From NCBI GenBank assembly GCA_021823625.1, contig JAKANS010000015.1, forward strand, positions 1 through 50,311: a stretch of DNA of 50,311 nucleotides, given 5' to 3'. Under the pieces are notes generated by a model that searched no databases, was not told where the DNA came from, and worked only from the letters and a program-made list of their open reading frames with translations. Position numbers and translations under genes: made by a program. The stretch comes from a bacterium (lineage in GTDB: Bacteria; Verrucomicrobiota; Verrucomicrobiia; Limisphaerales; J093). Every line of letters starts with the position of its first letter. The stretch's first letter is position 1. Positions 7,711-19,550 of this stretch are shown piece by piece.

Positions 7711-10700
7711 ATGACGACCCAGCCTGAAGGCCATTCGGCGGCGGGCGGCCGCCCCTTGCTTGGACCCCCTGCAAAGCAGGGTTTGTACGACCCCTGGTTT
7801 GAGCACGACGCGTGTGGCGTCGGCTTTGTGGTCAACATCAAGGGCAAGGCCTCGAACGAGATCATCCGCCAGGGGCTGCGGGTGCTGGAGAACCTGACCC
7901 ATCGCGGCGCCTGCGGTTCGGAAGCCAACACCGGCGACGGCGCCGGCGTGCTCATCCAGATGCCGGACAAATTTCTGCGCAAGGCCACGGCCCACGCGGG
8001 CATCAAATTGCCGCCGCAGGGCCAGTATGGCGTGGGGATGTTGTTTCTGCCGCCCGACCCGGCGCAGCGCCGGAACTGCGAGCGGCTTTTCGAGGTGATC
8101 GTGGCCGAGGAAGGCCAGGAGGTGCTCGGCTGGCGCACCGTGCCGACCGACAATTCGACGATCGGCAATTCCGCCAAGGCGAGCGAGCCGTTCATGCGCC
8201 AGGTGTTCATCGGGCGGAGCCCGAACCTGGCGGACGACCTGGCGTTCGAGCGCAAGCTGTTCGTGATCCGCAAGCGCGCGGTCACCGAGATTCGCAACTC
8301 GGGCCTCAAGGGCAGCCACTATTGGTACAGCGCCAGCATGTCCTACAAGACGCTTTGCTACAAAGGCATGCTCACGCCCGACCAGTTGGCGCAATATTAC
8401 CCGGACCTGAACGATCCGAACCTCGAGAGCGCGCTGGCGCTGGTCCACTCGCGTTTCAGCACGAACACGTTTCCCAGTTGGGAGCGCGGCCACCCGTACC
8501 GGTACGCGGCCCACAACGGCGAGATCAACACGCTGCGCGGCAACATCAACTGGATGCACGCGCGCCAGGCGATGTTCGAGTCCGACCTGTTCGGCGAGGA
8601 CATCAAGCAGATTCTTCCGATCATCAACACCAACGGCAGCGACTCGGCGATGTTCGACAATTGCCTCGAGCTGCTGGTCCTCGCCGGCCGCTCCCTGCCG
8701 CACGCGGTGATGATGATGATCCCGGAACCGTGGCAAAACCACGAGCGCATGAGCGATGAGAAGCGGGCGTTCTACGAGTATCACTCGTGCCTCATGGAAC
8801 CGTGGGACGGCCCGGCCTCGATCGCGTTCACGGACGGCATCCAGATCGGTGCTGTGCTGGACCGCAACGGCCTGCGGCCTTCGCGGTATTACGTCACCAA
8901 GGACGACTTGGTGGTCATGGCGTCGGAGGTGGGCGTGCTGGACATCCCGCCGGATCGCGTGCAGAGCAAAGGCCGGCTCCAACCGGGCCGCATGTTCCTG
9001 ATCGACACCCAGGAAGGCCGCATCATCGCCGACGAGGAAATCAAGCACGAGACCGCCTCGGCCCAGCCGTACCGGCAGTGGCTGAACAAGCACCAGGTTG
9101 AACTCGCGCACCTGCCCGATCCGCCCTCCGTGCCGGAACCGGATCACAAAACCGTCCTGCAACGCCAGCAGGCGTTCGGCTACACCTTCGAGGAATTGCG
9201 CCTCCTGCTGGTGCCGATGGCGCGCGACGGCGTCGAGGCGGTGGGTTCGATGGGCAACGACACCCCGCTCGCCGTGCTCTCGAACCGGCCGCTGCTGCTG
9301 TACAATTATTTCAAGCAGATCTTCGCCCAGGTGACGAATCCGCCGATCGACTGCATCCGCGAGGAGATCGTCACGGCCACGGAAACCTGCACCGGCTCCG
9401 AACGGAACCTGCTCCTGCCCGTCCCGGAGAGCTGCCACCTGATCAAGCTCAAGACGCCCGTCCTCACCAATGAGGAACTGGCGAAACTCCGGCATGTCGC
9501 CCAAGGCGACTTCCGGTCGGTCACCCTGCCGATTCTCTTCAATCCGGCCGAAGGACCGATCGGCTTGGAAAAGGCGATGGCCGCGTTGTACGCAAAGGCC
9601 GACCGCGCGATCCAGGAAGGGATCAACATCATCATCCTGTCCGATCGCGGCATCGACGCCGAGAACGCGCCGCTGCCGGCCTTGCTGGTCGTTTCGGGGT
9701 TGCACCACCACCTGATCCGCAACGGCACGCGCACGCGCGTCGGATTGGTGCTCGAATCGGGCGAACCGCGCGAGGTGCATCATTTCGCCTTGCTGATCGG
9801 CTACGGCTGCAGCGCCATCAACCCGTACCTCGCCTTCGAGACCCTCGACGACATGATCCGCCAGGGTCTGCTCAAAGACATCGACCACAAGACTGCGTGC
9901 AAGAATTACGCGAAGGCAGTCGTCAAGGGCGTGGTGAAGGTGTGCTCGAAGATGGGCATCTCCACCATCCAGAGCTATCGCGGCGCGCAGATTTTCGAGG
10001 CCATCGGCCTGCACCATTCAGTCATCGACAAGTATTTTACCTGGACGCCGTCGCGCATCGAAGGCGTGGGCCTGGACGTGATCGCTCAGGAAGCCATCGC
10101 CCGCCACCAGCAGGCTTTTCCGGATCGGCAGGTGAACGGGCACGCGCTGGACGCCGGCGGCCAGTACCAATGGCGGCAGGACAGCGAGTTTCACCTGTTC
10201 AACCCGGACACGATCCACCAGCTCCAGAAGGCGGTCCGGCTGGGCAGCTACCAGTTGTACCAGCAGTACGCCCGCAGCGTGAACGAGCAGGCGGACAACT
10301 TGTGCACGCTCCGCGGCCTGCTCGATTTCAAACCGCGCCCGCCCGTGCCGATCGACGAGGTCGAGTCGGTCGAGTCGATCATGAAGCGCTTCAAGTCCGG
10401 CGCCATGAGCTACGGCTCGATCAGCCAGGAAGCGCACGAGACCCTGGCGATCGCGATGAACCGCATCGGCGGCCGCAGCAACACCGGCGAAGGCGGTGAG
10501 GATCCGCAGCGGTACGTCTGGCAGAACGAACTGGGCGACTCGAAGAATTCCGCGATCAAACAGGTGGCTTCCGGGCGCTTCGGCGTCACCAGCTATTACC
10601 TCGTCAACGCGCGCGAACTGCAGATCAAGATGGCGCAGGGCGCCAAGCCCGGCGAAGGCGGACAGTTGCCCGGCCAGAAAGTTTATCCGTGGATCGCCAA

Positions 10701-12348
10701 AGTGCGTCACTCGACGCCCGGCGTGGGGCTGATTTCGCCGCCGCCGCACCACGACATCTACTCGATCGAAGATCTCGCCGAGTTGATTCACGATCTGAAG
10801 AACGCAAACGAAAACGCCCGCATCAGCGTGAAGCTCGTCTCCGAGGTCGGCGTGGGCACGATCGCCGCCGGGGTAGCCAAGGCGCACGCGGACGTGGTGC
10901 TCATCAGCGGCCACGATGGCGGCACCGGCGCGTCGCCCCAAACCAGCATCAAGCATGCGGGACTGCCGTGGGAACTCGGCCTGGCGGAAACCCACCAGAC
11001 GCTGGTGTTGAATAATCTCCGCAGCCGCATCGCGGTCGAGACGGACGGCCAGTTGAAGACCGGCCGGGACGTGGTCATCGCCACCCTGCTGGGGGCGGAG
11101 GAATTCGGCTTCGCCACCGCGCCGTTGGTCGCGATGGGGTGCATCATGATGCGGGTCTGCCACTTGAACACCTGCCCGGTGGGCGTGGCCACGCAGAACC
11201 CGCAACTCCGCAAGAACTTCATGGGCCAGCCGGAGCACGTCGTGAACTTCATGCGCTTCGTCGCCCAGGAAACGCGCGAGTGGATGGCGCGACTCGGCTT
11301 CCGCACCATCGACGAAATGGTCGGCCACACGGAGGTCCTCGAGCCGCGGCGCGCCGTGGAGCACTGGAAGGCGCGCGGGCTGGACTTCACGAACATCCTG
11401 TATCGACCCGAGGCGGACAAGAGCGTCGGCCGGTACTGCCAGGTGGCGCAGGACCACGGCCTGAAGGATTCGCTCGACAAGACCACGTTGCTCGAACTCT
11501 GCCGGCCGGCGATCGAGCGCGGCGAGCGCGTCCGGGCCGAACTGCCGATCCGGAATGTGAATCGCGTGGTCGGCACGATCACCGGCAGCGAGATCACGCG
11601 CCGTTACGGCCCGGCGGGTTTGCCCGAGGACACCATCCGGCTGCATTTCAAAGGCTCGGCGGGTCAGAGCTTCGGCGCGTTCATGCCCCGGGGCATGACC
11701 TTCACGCTCGAAGGCGACGCCAACGACTATCTCGGCAAAGGGCTTTCGGGCGGGAAGATCATCGTGTATCCGCCGGCGGGCTCCACATTCGAGCCGGGCG
11801 AGAACATCATCGTCGGCAACGTGGCCTTTTACGGCGCGACCAGCGGCGAGGCGTACATCCGCGGCATGGCGGGCGAGCGCTTCTGCGTCCGCAACAGCGG
11901 CATCGACGCCGTGGTCGAAGCGGTGGGCGACCACGGTTGCGAATACATGACCGGCGGGCGCGTGGTGGTCCTGGGCCCGGCGGGCCGCAATTTCGCCGCG
12001 GGCATGTCCGGGGGCGTTGCTTATGTGCTCGACGAGACCGGCGATTTCGCCCGGCGCTGCAACCTCCAGATGGTCGGCCTGGAGAAACTCGAGAACCTCG
12101 ACGAAATCGAGTCGATCCGCGCGCTGATCCAAAAGCACGCCGAGTACACGCGCAGCCGCCGCGCGCTCAAGATGCTCGTTCTGTGGGACGACTACGTGCC
12201 CAAGTTCGTCAAGGTGCTGCCAAAGGATTACAAGCGCGTGCTCCAGGCGATGAAACGCGTCAGCGATTCGGGCCTGAGCGGCGACGACGCCTGGATGGCT
12301 GCCTTCGAGGTCAATGCCCGCGACCTGGCGCGCGTGGGCGGCGGTTGA
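7711..12348 (+). CDS. gltB: Glutamate synthase large subunit
   Basis: The enzyme makes two glutamates from glutamine and 2-oxoglutarate with NADPH, the main ammonia-assimilation route together with glutamine synthetase. From ATG 7711 the product is 1545 residues. A propeptide of about 34 residues precedes the nucleophile Cys35 (HDACGVGF), as in the class. The glutaminase domain (about 35-430) is followed by the central domain, the FMN-binding synthase domain with the 3Fe-4S ligands Cys1144, Cys1150 and Cys1155 (Cx5Cx4C in [15 protein letters not shown]), and the C-terminal GXGXG beta-helix ([14 protein letters not shown]). A GTG at 7687 is an alternative start. The gltD partner lies 0.5 kb downstream on the same strand but is separated by hicBA. 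Confidence 0.97.
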   Translation: MTTQPEGHSAAGGRPLLGPPAKQGLYDPWFEHDACGVGFVVNIKGKASNEIIRQGLRVLENLTHRGACGSEANTGDGAGVLIQMPDKFLRKATAHAGIKLPPQGQYGVGMLFLPPDPAQRRNCERLFEVIVAEEGQEVLGWRTVPTDNSTIGNSAKASEPFMRQVFIGRSPNLADDLAFERKLFVIRKRAVTEIRNSGLKGSHYWYSASMSYKTLCYKGMLTPDQLAQYYPDLNDPNLESALALVHSRFSTNTFPSWERGHPYRYAAHNGEINTLRGNINWMHARQAMFESDLFGEDIKQILPIINTNGSDSAMFDNCLELLVLAGRSLPHAVMMMIPEPWQNHERMSDEKRAFYEYHSCLMEPWDGPASIAFTDGIQIGAVLDRNGLRPSRYYVTKDDLVVMASEVGVLDIPPDRVQSKGRLQPGRMFLIDTQEGRIIADEEIKHETASAQPYRQWLNKHQVELAHLPDPPSVPEPDHKTVLQRQQAFGYTFEELRLLLVPMARDGVEAVGSMGNDTPLAVLSNRPLLLYNYFKQIFAQVTNPPIDCIREEIVTATETCTGSERNLLLPVPESCHLIKLKTPVLTNEELAKLRHVAQGDFRSVTLPILFNPAEGPIGLEKAMAALYAKADRAIQEGINIIILSDRGIDAENAPLPALLVVSGLHHHLIRNGTRTRVGLVLESGEPREVHHFALLIGYGCSAINPYLAFETLDDMIRQGLLKDIDHKTACKNYAKAVVKGVVKVCSKMGISTIQSYRGAQIFEAIGLHHSVIDKYFTWTPSRIEGVGLDVIAQEAIARHQQAFPDRQVNGHALDAGGQYQWRQDSEFHLFNPDTIHQLQKAVRLGSYQLYQQYARSVNEQADNLCTLRGLLDFKPRPPVPIDEVESVESIMKRFKSGAMSYGSISQEAHETLAIAMNRIGGRSNTGEGGEDPQRYVWQNELGDSKNSAIKQVASGRFGVTSYYLVNARELQIKMAQGAKPGEGGQLPGQKVYPWIAKVRHSTPGVGLISPPPHHDIYSIEDLAELIHDLKNANENARISVKLVSEVGVGTIAAGVAKAHADVVLISGHDGGTGASPQTSIKHAGLPWELGLAETHQTLVLNNLRSRIAVETDGQLKTGRDVVIATLLGAEEFGFATAPLVAMGCIMMRVCHLNTCPVGVATQNPQLRKNFMGQPEHVVNFMRFVAQETREWMARLGFRTIDEMVGHTEVLEPRRAVEHWKARGLDFTNILYRPEADKSVGRYCQVAQDHGLKDSLDKTTLLELCRPAIERGERVRAELPIRNVNRVVGTITGSEITRRYGPAGLPEDTIRLHFKGSAGQSFGAFMPRGMTFTLEGDANDYLGKGLSGGKIIVYPPAGSTFEPGENIIVGNVAFYGATSGEAYIRGMAGERFCVRNSGIDAVVEAVGDHGCEYMTGGRVVVLGPAGRNFAAGMSGGVAYVLDETGDFARRCNLQMVGLEKLENLDEIESIRALIQKHAEYTRSRRALKMLVLWDDYVPKFVKVLPKDYKRVLQAMKRVSDSGLSGDDAWMAAFEVNARDLARVGGG

Positions 12349-12392
12349 CGAAAAGGCGTGTTGACCGGAACATGCGGTAGCGAGTTCGTGCC

Positions 12393-12650
12393 ATGTTGAT
12401 TCCGTACATCCGTGCCGCCATGCATCTGGCCCGCTTCGAGCCGATGGAGAACGGCTGCTATTTCGGCGAGATACCGTCCTGCGAGGGCTGTTGGGGCGAA
12501 GGCCCCAGCCTGGAGGCGTGCCGCGAGGATCTCGAGGGGGCACTCCAGGATTGGATCGTGGTCCGGCTGCGTCACGGCTTGTCACTGCCGGTCATCGCCG
12601 GAATCGACTTGAATCCGCGGCCGGAGATGGAACATGCCGAAGCCGATTAG
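12393..12650 (+). CDS. hicB: HicB-family antitoxin
   Basis: The protein has 85 residues with the partial RNase-H fold of HicB: short strand AAMHLARFEPMENGCYFGEIP, then CEGCWGEGPSLEACREDLEGALQDWIVVRL, which is the conserved glycine turn followed by the long helix. Such proteins bind and neutralise HicA. No C-terminal DNA-binding domain is visible, so autoregulation through this protein alone is doubtful. Its stop overlaps the hicA start by 17 bases. It begins 44 bases after the gltB stop, so it is probably transcribed from the glt promoter at least in part. Confidence 0.85.
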   Translation: MLIPYIRAAMHLARFEPMENGCYFGEIPSCEGCWGEGPSLEACREDLEGALQDWIVVRLRHGLSLPVIAGIDLNPRPEMEHAEAD

Positions 12651-12858
12651 CTGGCGAGCAACGGTGGCGCGATTGCGCGCCGCCGGCTGGTCCGGCCCGT
12701 ATGCGGGCGGACGGCACCCAACGATGATCAACGGACAACACTCACTCACGATCCCAAACCCGCACCGCGGTGACATCGACTGGTCGCTCTTGAAACGGGT
12801 GCTGCGCCAGGCGGGCCTCACGCCCGAGGCTTGGGAACGACTCGGCAAACACGACTGA
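12634..12858 (+). CDS. hicA: HicA-family mRNA interferase toxin
   Basis: The protein has 74 residues with the double-stranded-RNA-binding-like HicA fold: [26 protein letters not shown], then [28 protein letters not shown]. His28 in GGRHPTM is the catalytic histidine equivalent. The start ATG 12634 is preceded by GGAG within hicB, so translation is coupled to the antitoxin. Order is antitoxin then toxin. HicA toxins cleave mRNA independently of the ribosome. The gene ends 23 bases before gltD. Confidence 0.85.
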   Translation: MPKPISWRATVARLRAAGWSGPYAGGRHPTMINGQHSLTIPNPHRGDIDWSLLKRVLRQAGLTPEAWERLGKHD

Positions 12859-12881
12859 TCGCGATTCATTGGCTTTCAATC

Positions 12882-14363
<1,482 letters not shown>

Positions 14364-14686
14364 GCGGCAGCGTTTGAAGTAGCAAAGTCGGTTTAGGGTT
14401 GCGCCTCCTGGCGACACCCCGGTTCATCGTTGCCCAAACGTAGCAGCAATCCGGAGCGCACACCTTCAGCAACCCCGCGAGCGCAGCCGCCTTCGATCAG
14501 GATGCCTTGCTTCGCTTTGGCATGGCAATGGCGGGAGCCCGCGTCCTGACTTCCCGCCCGCGAAAACCAATCCTTGGCCTTCAACAATCATAGCCAGCTA
14601 TTGTGGCCTGCCTGGCGGCAATCCACACTATATGGTGGTTTTTCACCTTTACACTTGGGGAAGGCGGGCGTAAGAGTTCTACCCGG
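14364..14686. other. Intergenic region before smc, no supported gene
   Basis: About 320 bases without a recognisable gene. It should hold the gltD terminator and the smc promoter, but no strong hairpin with a U-run and no well-spaced -35/-10 pair could be picked out by eye. AT-rich stretches around 14580-14660 are the likeliest promoter location. Confidence 0.45.
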
Positions 14687-17600
14687 ATGCATCTGAAGAA
14701 CCTGACAGCTCTGGGGTTTAAGTCCTTCGCGGACAAGACCTCTCTGGATTTCCAGCCAGGCATCACGGCGATCGTCGGCCCCAATGGTTGCGGCAAGTCC
14801 AACATCGCGGACGCCATCCGTTGGGTGCTCGGCGAGCAATCCGCCAAAGCCCTCCGCGGCGGTGAAATGGCGGACGTTATCTTTAACGGGACCGACCAAC
14901 GCCGGTCTTTGGGGCTGGCCGAGGTTTCTTTGACGATTGGCGGGGTGGACCAGGAACATCTCAAGGCGGCCGGCGTCGAGCTCGGCTACGACGAACTGAC
15001 GATCACCCGTCGGGTTTTCCGCGACGGTGGGAGCGAGTATTTCATCAACAAGACCGCCTGCCGGCTGAAAGACATCCAGCAATTGTTCGCCGGCACGGGC
15101 ATGGGCCGGGCCAGTTACAGCATCATGGCCCAAGGCAACATCACGCAACTGCTCTCCAGCAAACCGGAGGATCGCCGCCTGGTGTTTGAGGAAGCGGCCG
15201 GCATCACCCGCTTCAAGAGCCAGAAGCGCGAGGCCTTGCGCAAACTTGAGTTGACCGAGCAAAACCTGTTGCGCATCTCCGACCTGATCCGCGAGGTCAA
15301 GCGCCAGATCGTTTCACTGCAACGCCAGGCCGGCAAGGCGCGCCGCTACCAGCAATTGATGAGCGAGCTGCAACACCTGGAAACGCAGCTCGCCCGCCAC
15401 CAGTACGACGTGCTCCAAGGCGAGATCGCCGAACGCCAGTCGCGCCTGGACCAGTTGCGGTCCGAGATCGAGGCCGGCAGCGACCGGATTCTGCGGACCG
15501 AAAACGACCTCGCCCAGCTCCGTGCCCAACTGGCGGAGCTCGAGCACGAGATCGCCGGCACACAACAGCGCGGGCTGGAGTTGAAGGGCGAAGTCGATCG
15601 CCACGAAAGCCGGGTCCAGTTCAACGAGGAACGCCTGCGCGAGTTCACCAGCCAGAACGCCACCGCCTTCGACGAGGTCACGCGCGCGGAAGAGCGTCGT
15701 CTCGCGTCCGAGCAGGAACTCGCCTCCGTCACCGAACAAGTGACCGCCGCCGCCACCCGCCTGAGCGAGTTGCGCGCCGAACTCGAGGCCCGTCGCCAGG
15801 CCATGCAGGCCGTGGAAGGCGAATTGCGCGCCCGCCAGGAAGGGCTGCAGCGCCTGCAATCCGAACTTTTCGGCGAAGCCCAGCGGCTGGCGCGCGCGCG
15901 CAACGAAATCGCCGCCCTCGATTTGCAGAAGCAAGGCAACCTGATTCGCCTCGACAAATTGTCCGCGGAAAAGGTCCAGCTCGAAGAAGAGCGCACGCGT
16001 CTGCAGGAACGGCTGGTCGAATTCGAGAAGGCCAGCCAGGCGCAGCAAATCGACATTCAGGCCCAGCGGCTCACCGTTGAAGAGCGCCAGCAACGGCTGC
16101 GTGAAATCCAGGCCGAGTTGGGCCGGATCGGCCAGGATTTGGACCTCGTCCAGCGTCAGCAGGCCGAGCAGCAGTCGCGTCGCAGCGTACTCGCCCAACT
16201 CGAAGCCAGCCACGAAGGTTTTGGCGCCGGCGCCCTGGCGGCCTTGAAGAGCGCGCACGGCGCGCTGGGCACGCTGGCGGATCGCATCCGCGTGCCCGGC
16301 GAGCACATTGCCGCCATCGAAGCGGCCCTGGGTCATCACCTGCAATTGGTGCTCACCGAACAGCCGGAGAGCGCCCAGCAGATTCTCGCCGATCTCGCTG
16401 CGACCAAGAAAGGCCGCGCGAGCGTGGCGCCGCTGGCCCTGCGCAACGGGTACCTGGCCAAATCCGAATTGGAGCCGCAAGCGGGCGAACGCCTCGCCGC
16501 GCTGCAATGTCGCGCCGCGCTCAGCGTGATCGAAGCCGATGAGACGGTGCTCCCGCTGATTCACGGACTGCTGGGCCGGACGCAAATCGTGCCTGACTTG
16601 GCGGCGGCGACCGTCGCGTGGGGCGAGACGCACGGCGAGTTCGATTTTGTCACGCCCGGCGGCGAAGTGCTCAGCCGCCACGGCGTGTTCACCGGTGGCC
16701 GCGGCAACGGCAATGGCGGCGCGGCCGGCTCGATTCTCGCGCGTAAGAACGAAATCGCCGCGCTCGACGCCCAGCTCGCAGCGTTGGGCGAACGCATCGG
16801 CGAGACCAGTCGCCGCAAAGGCGCGCTCCAGAGCGAGCAGACGGGCATCCAGGCGGGATTGCAGGCGGCGCAGACCGAGTTGCGCGCGCAGGAAGTCGCC
16901 GTCGCCACGCGCCAGGGCGAGTTCAAGGCGTTGACCAACGCGCTCCAAGTGCTCCATCAGAAAATCGACACCGTCGTTTACGAGATTCAAAACCTCGCCG
17001 AACGGCAACGGGAAGGCGAAGAGCGCCGCGCCGGCTTGGCGCAACAATTGGCGGAGCTCGAGAGCCGCGAGGCGTCGCTCCAGGAACGCATCGCCGGGGC
17101 GAACGCTGGCATCGAACAAGACCGCCAGCGTCGTGAGCAGGCCAACGCCAGCCTGACGGAAGCCAAGGTGGCCCTCGCCACCGAGGAGCAACGCCACGCG
17201 GCCCTGCGCAACCAGCAGCGCCCGCTCGAGGAGCGCATTCGCGAATTGCTGCAGACGGCGGAACAGCGGCGGCGCGAGATCGACGGCCTGCTTCAACGCA
17301 AGGGTCAGGCCGAGGCGGAGATCAACGAATCGCGCCTGCGCATCGAGGGCTTGCAGCATGATCGCGAGGAAGTGAATCGCCGCCTGGCCGGCCTGGCTGA
17401 GCAGCGCACCGCACAGGCGGAGGAGATCGCGAGCCGCGAAGAAGATCTGCGCAGCCGGCGCCTTGAACTGGGGCGGCTTCAGGAAAGCCGCGGCGCGATC
17501 GAAATCGAACTGGCCGAGCGCCGCGTGGCGGTGCAGAACCTCCGCGACCGCATCCAGCAGAAGTACCAGCTCGACATCGACGCCATCCGCAGCGAGTGCA

Positions 17601-18460
17601 TCAACATCACCTTCGCCGCCGAAGGGCCGGCCAAGGTCGTGGTGGTGACGCCCGAGGAAATGGAAACCGCCGGTGTGGCGACGGATTGGAACGCGGTGGC
17701 CGAGCAGGTGGCAGCTCTCCAGAAACGCATCGACGAAATGGGGCCGGTGAACCTCGTGGCGATCGAGGAATTCGAGGAAGCCGAGCAACGCCACGCGCAC
17801 CTGTCCGCGCAGCACGACGATCTCGTCGAGGCGAAGCGCCAGTTGGTGGATGTCATCAACCGCGTGAACGCGCAGACCCAGGAGATGTTCATCGCCACCT
17901 TTGCCGCGGTTCGCGAGAACTTCCGCTCGCTGTTCTCCGAGATCTTCGGCGGCGGCAGTGCCGACCTTAAACTCGTGGACGAAGGCGACGTGCTCGAAAG
18001 CGGCATCGAGATCATGGCCCGTCCGCCCGGCAAACAACTCCGCAGCATTTCGCTCCTGTCCGGCGGCGAGCAAACCATGACTGCCGTGGCGTTGCTCTTC
18101 GCCATCTACATGGTCCGGCCCAGTCCGTTTTGCGTGCTGGACGAACTGGACGCGCCGCTCGACGAATCGAACATCAATCGTTTCGTGCGGATTCTGCAGC
18201 GGTTCCTGGCGCACTCCCAGTTCGTCATCATCACCCACAACAAACGCACCATCGCGATGGCGGACGTGTTGTACGGCATCACGATGCAGGAGCACGGCGT
18301 GAGCAAGATCGTCAGCGTCAAGTTCCACAAAACCGAGGAACCCGCCGCGGCGCAGCCCGCCAAATCCCTGGAAACGCCCACGCCGCTGCCGCCGCTCGAA
18401 ACCGAGGAAGACCGGCTGGTGGAGAAACAGGACGCCTTGGAAGTGGCGGCGCATAACTGA
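14687..18460 (+). CDS. smc: Chromosome segregation protein SMC
   Basis: The protein is a condensin ATPase that organises and segregates the chromosome, 1257 residues. The N-terminal head has Walker A GPNGCGKSN at residues 31-39 and the SMC hallmark AIRWVLGEQSAKALRGG. Two long coiled coils (about 170-500 and 680-1000) flank a hinge of about 505-670 (GAGALAALKS...VPGEHIAAIEAALGHHLQLVL...). The C-terminal head has the signature LLSGGEQTMTAVALLFAIY near 1125 and Walker B FCVLDELDAPLDESN near 1150. The start ATG 14687 (MHLKNLTALGFKSFAD) is the canonical SMC beginning; the longer frame from 14603 lacks support. ScpA and ScpB are not in the window. An alanine/proline-rich tail of about 50 residues follows the head. 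Confidence 0.97.
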   Translation: MHLKNLTALGFKSFADKTSLDFQPGITAIVGPNGCGKSNIADAIRWVLGEQSAKALRGGEMADVIFNGTDQRRSLGLAEVSLTIGGVDQEHLKAAGVELGYDELTITRRVFRDGGSEYFINKTACRLKDIQQLFAGTGMGRASYSIMAQGNITQLLSSKPEDRRLVFEEAAGITRFKSQKREALRKLELTEQNLLRISDLIREVKRQIVSLQRQAGKARRYQQLMSELQHLETQLARHQYDVLQGEIAERQSRLDQLRSEIEAGSDRILRTENDLAQLRAQLAELEHEIAGTQQRGLELKGEVDRHESRVQFNEERLREFTSQNATAFDEVTRAEERRLASEQELASVTEQVTAAATRLSELRAELEARRQAMQAVEGELRARQEGLQRLQSELFGEAQRLARARNEIAALDLQKQGNLIRLDKLSAEKVQLEEERTRLQERLVEFEKASQAQQIDIQAQRLTVEERQQRLREIQAELGRIGQDLDLVQRQQAEQQSRRSVLAQLEASHEGFGAGALAALKSAHGALGTLADRIRVPGEHIAAIEAALGHHLQLVLTEQPESAQQILADLAATKKGRASVAPLALRNGYLAKSELEPQAGERLAALQCRAALSVIEADETVLPLIHGLLGRTQIVPDLAAATVAWGETHGEFDFVTPGGEVLSRHGVFTGGRGNGNGGAAGSILARKNEIAALDAQLAALGERIGETSRRKGALQSEQTGIQAGLQAAQTELRAQEVAVATRQGEFKALTNALQVLHQKIDTVVYEIQNLAERQREGEERRAGLAQQLAELESREASLQERIAGANAGIEQDRQRREQANASLTEAKVALATEEQRHAALRNQQRPLEERIRELLQTAEQRRREIDGLLQRKGQAEAEINESRLRIEGLQHDREEVNRRLAGLAEQRTAQAEEIASREEDLRSRRLELGRLQESRGAIEIELAERRVAVQNLRDRIQQKYQLDIDAIRSECINITFAAEGPAKVVVVTPEEMETAGVATDWNAVAEQVAALQKRIDEMGPVNLVAIEEFEEAEQRHAHLSAQHDDLVEAKRQLVDVINRVNAQTQEMFIATFAAVRENFRSLFSEIFGGGSADLKLVDEGDVLESGIEIMARPPGKQLRSISLLSGGEQTMTAVALLFAIYMVRPSPFCVLDELDAPLDESNINRFVRILQRFLAHSQFVIITHNKRTIAMADVLYGITMQEHGVSKIVSVKFHKTEEPAAAQPAKSLETPTPLPPLETEEDRLVEKQDALEVAAHN

Positions 18461-18466
18461 AGCGCG

Positions 18467-18487
18467 AACCGGCCGGCGAAGCCGGTT
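18467..18487 (+). terminator. Hairpin directly after smc
   Basis: AACCGGC at 18467-18473 pairs with GCCGGTT at 18481-18487 across a 7-base loop, six bases past the smc stop. No U-run follows, so a factor-independent terminator is only possible. It may simply be a 3'-end stabilising hairpin. Confidence 0.35.
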
Positions 18488-18914
18488 GGCCGCTACACTG
18501 CTTGGCCAGAGCGCCGTGTCGGCGTTCGACTGTAAATCCTGCTTGACCGGTCGCCACCCAAGCGGATGGGTCTGGCCAGACATCGCGCCGAGTGATTTTC
18601 CGTACGCGCTCCAAGTTCCGGGCGGTGCAAGCGCACCCGCAATCGTTTTTGCGTTGCTTGGACCGGCAGATGGACGCGCTCCAGACGGCGAGGGGGGGCA
18701 GGCCCGCCGGCTGGCGGGGGTGCGTTTAGAACCTCGCCGCTTTCGAGGTCTATGAGGAAGCGGGCGTGGCTGGCTGGCGTAGGCGGCACATTGCGCAGAT
18801 GCACCACGTCGAGCTTCGCGATGCTTGCGGATGAAATTTGCGGCCTCGCGCTTTACGATTTTTACGGTGATGAGTTCGCGGCGGTTCGTTTCTCATCGTG
18901 GCTTCATTGACCAG
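18488..18914. other. Intergenic between convergent smc and V-ATPase operon, no supported gene
   Basis: About 430 bases where transcription of smc and the V-ATPase operon meets. Open frames on both strands show no recognised domain. No tRNA or other RNA gene was seen. Confidence 0.5.
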
Positions 18915-19538
18915 CTAACGATCTCCCAGACGATCGCGGATCATCTTCAGAATGATAAACGACTCGCGCTCGCGCTCCTCCAGCGCCCCCATGATGTAAC
19001 CGATGGTCTCCCGGTAATCCGGGATGAAAATCTTGGAGAGGGCATTGCAGCGGCGTTGGGTCTTGCGAAGCTCACGCGCCAAGCGCAGCACGGCATTTTC
19101 CAGTTCGGCCAACTCCGCAAGGAGCGGGAGCATTTCGACGAAACAGCGCAGGGCTTCATCGGTGTGTGCCGAAGTTCCGCCCACGCCGAACTGGACGCTG
19201 AGAGTTTCGGTCTGAACCGTGACGCGAGGAATTCTCAGGCCCATCAGGTGCTGGTCGGACAAACGCACTTGTTGCTCCATCCGCACGCCAAGGGCGGCGC
19301 GGTCGAGGGCCGCTGAGCCGAGGTCCAGCGTCGCCTCATGCATTGCCGCAAAGGCGCGTTTGAAAGCTTCGGCAACTTTGGTTTCGGCGTCGCGGGCGCG
19401 GTTCAATCGGCTCATGAGTTCGAAAATGAGGATCTGGCGCTTTTGTTCGAGCAGATCGTAACCTTCCTCGGCAAAAGCGAGTTGCTGCTTCAGGCTGAGC
19501 AAGCTCGATTTCGTCGGCGCAATGTTCAGCTTGGCCAT
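18915..19538 (-). CDS. atpD: V-type ATPase subunit D (central stalk)
   Basis: This is the rotor shaft of the A3B3 head, 207 residues. It begins with the family start MAKLNIAPTKSSLLSLKQQLAFAEEGYDLLEQKRQIL, forms two long helices of a coiled coil, and ends RRCNALSKIFIPDYRETIGYIMGALEERERE, the conserved C-terminal helix. It is the last gene of the operon, 12 bases after atpB. Together with subunit F it transmits rotation between the head and the membrane ring. Confidence 0.95.
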   Translation of the reverse strand: MAKLNIAPTKSSLLSLKQQLAFAEEGYDLLEQKRQILIFELMSRLNRARDAETKVAEAFKRAFAAMHEATLDLGSAALDRAALGVRMEQQVRLSDQHLMGLRIPRVTVQTETLSVQFGVGGTSAHTDEALRCFVEMLPLLAELAELENAVLRLARELRKTQRRCNALSKIFIPDYRETIGYIMGALEERERESFIILKMIRDRLGDR

Positions 19539-19550
19539 GAAGCTACTCCG

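Noticed and set aside
10018-12585. 855-codon minus-strand frame opposite gltB
   Set aside because: Shadow of gltB; no recognisable domain and it covers conserved gltB catalytic regions.
14393-14587. Minus-strand 64-codon frame before smc
   Set aside because: No domain, no ribosome site, lies in an intergenic region; likely chance.
15314-18583. 1089-codon minus-strand frame opposite smc
   Set aside because: Shadow of the coiled-coil codon pattern of smc; residue composition is artificial.
18493-18807. Minus-strand frame of 104 codons in the gap between smc and the V-ATPase operon
   Set aside because: The first 30 residues look protein-like, but no family is recognised and the rest is low-complexity Arg/Pro; not supported.
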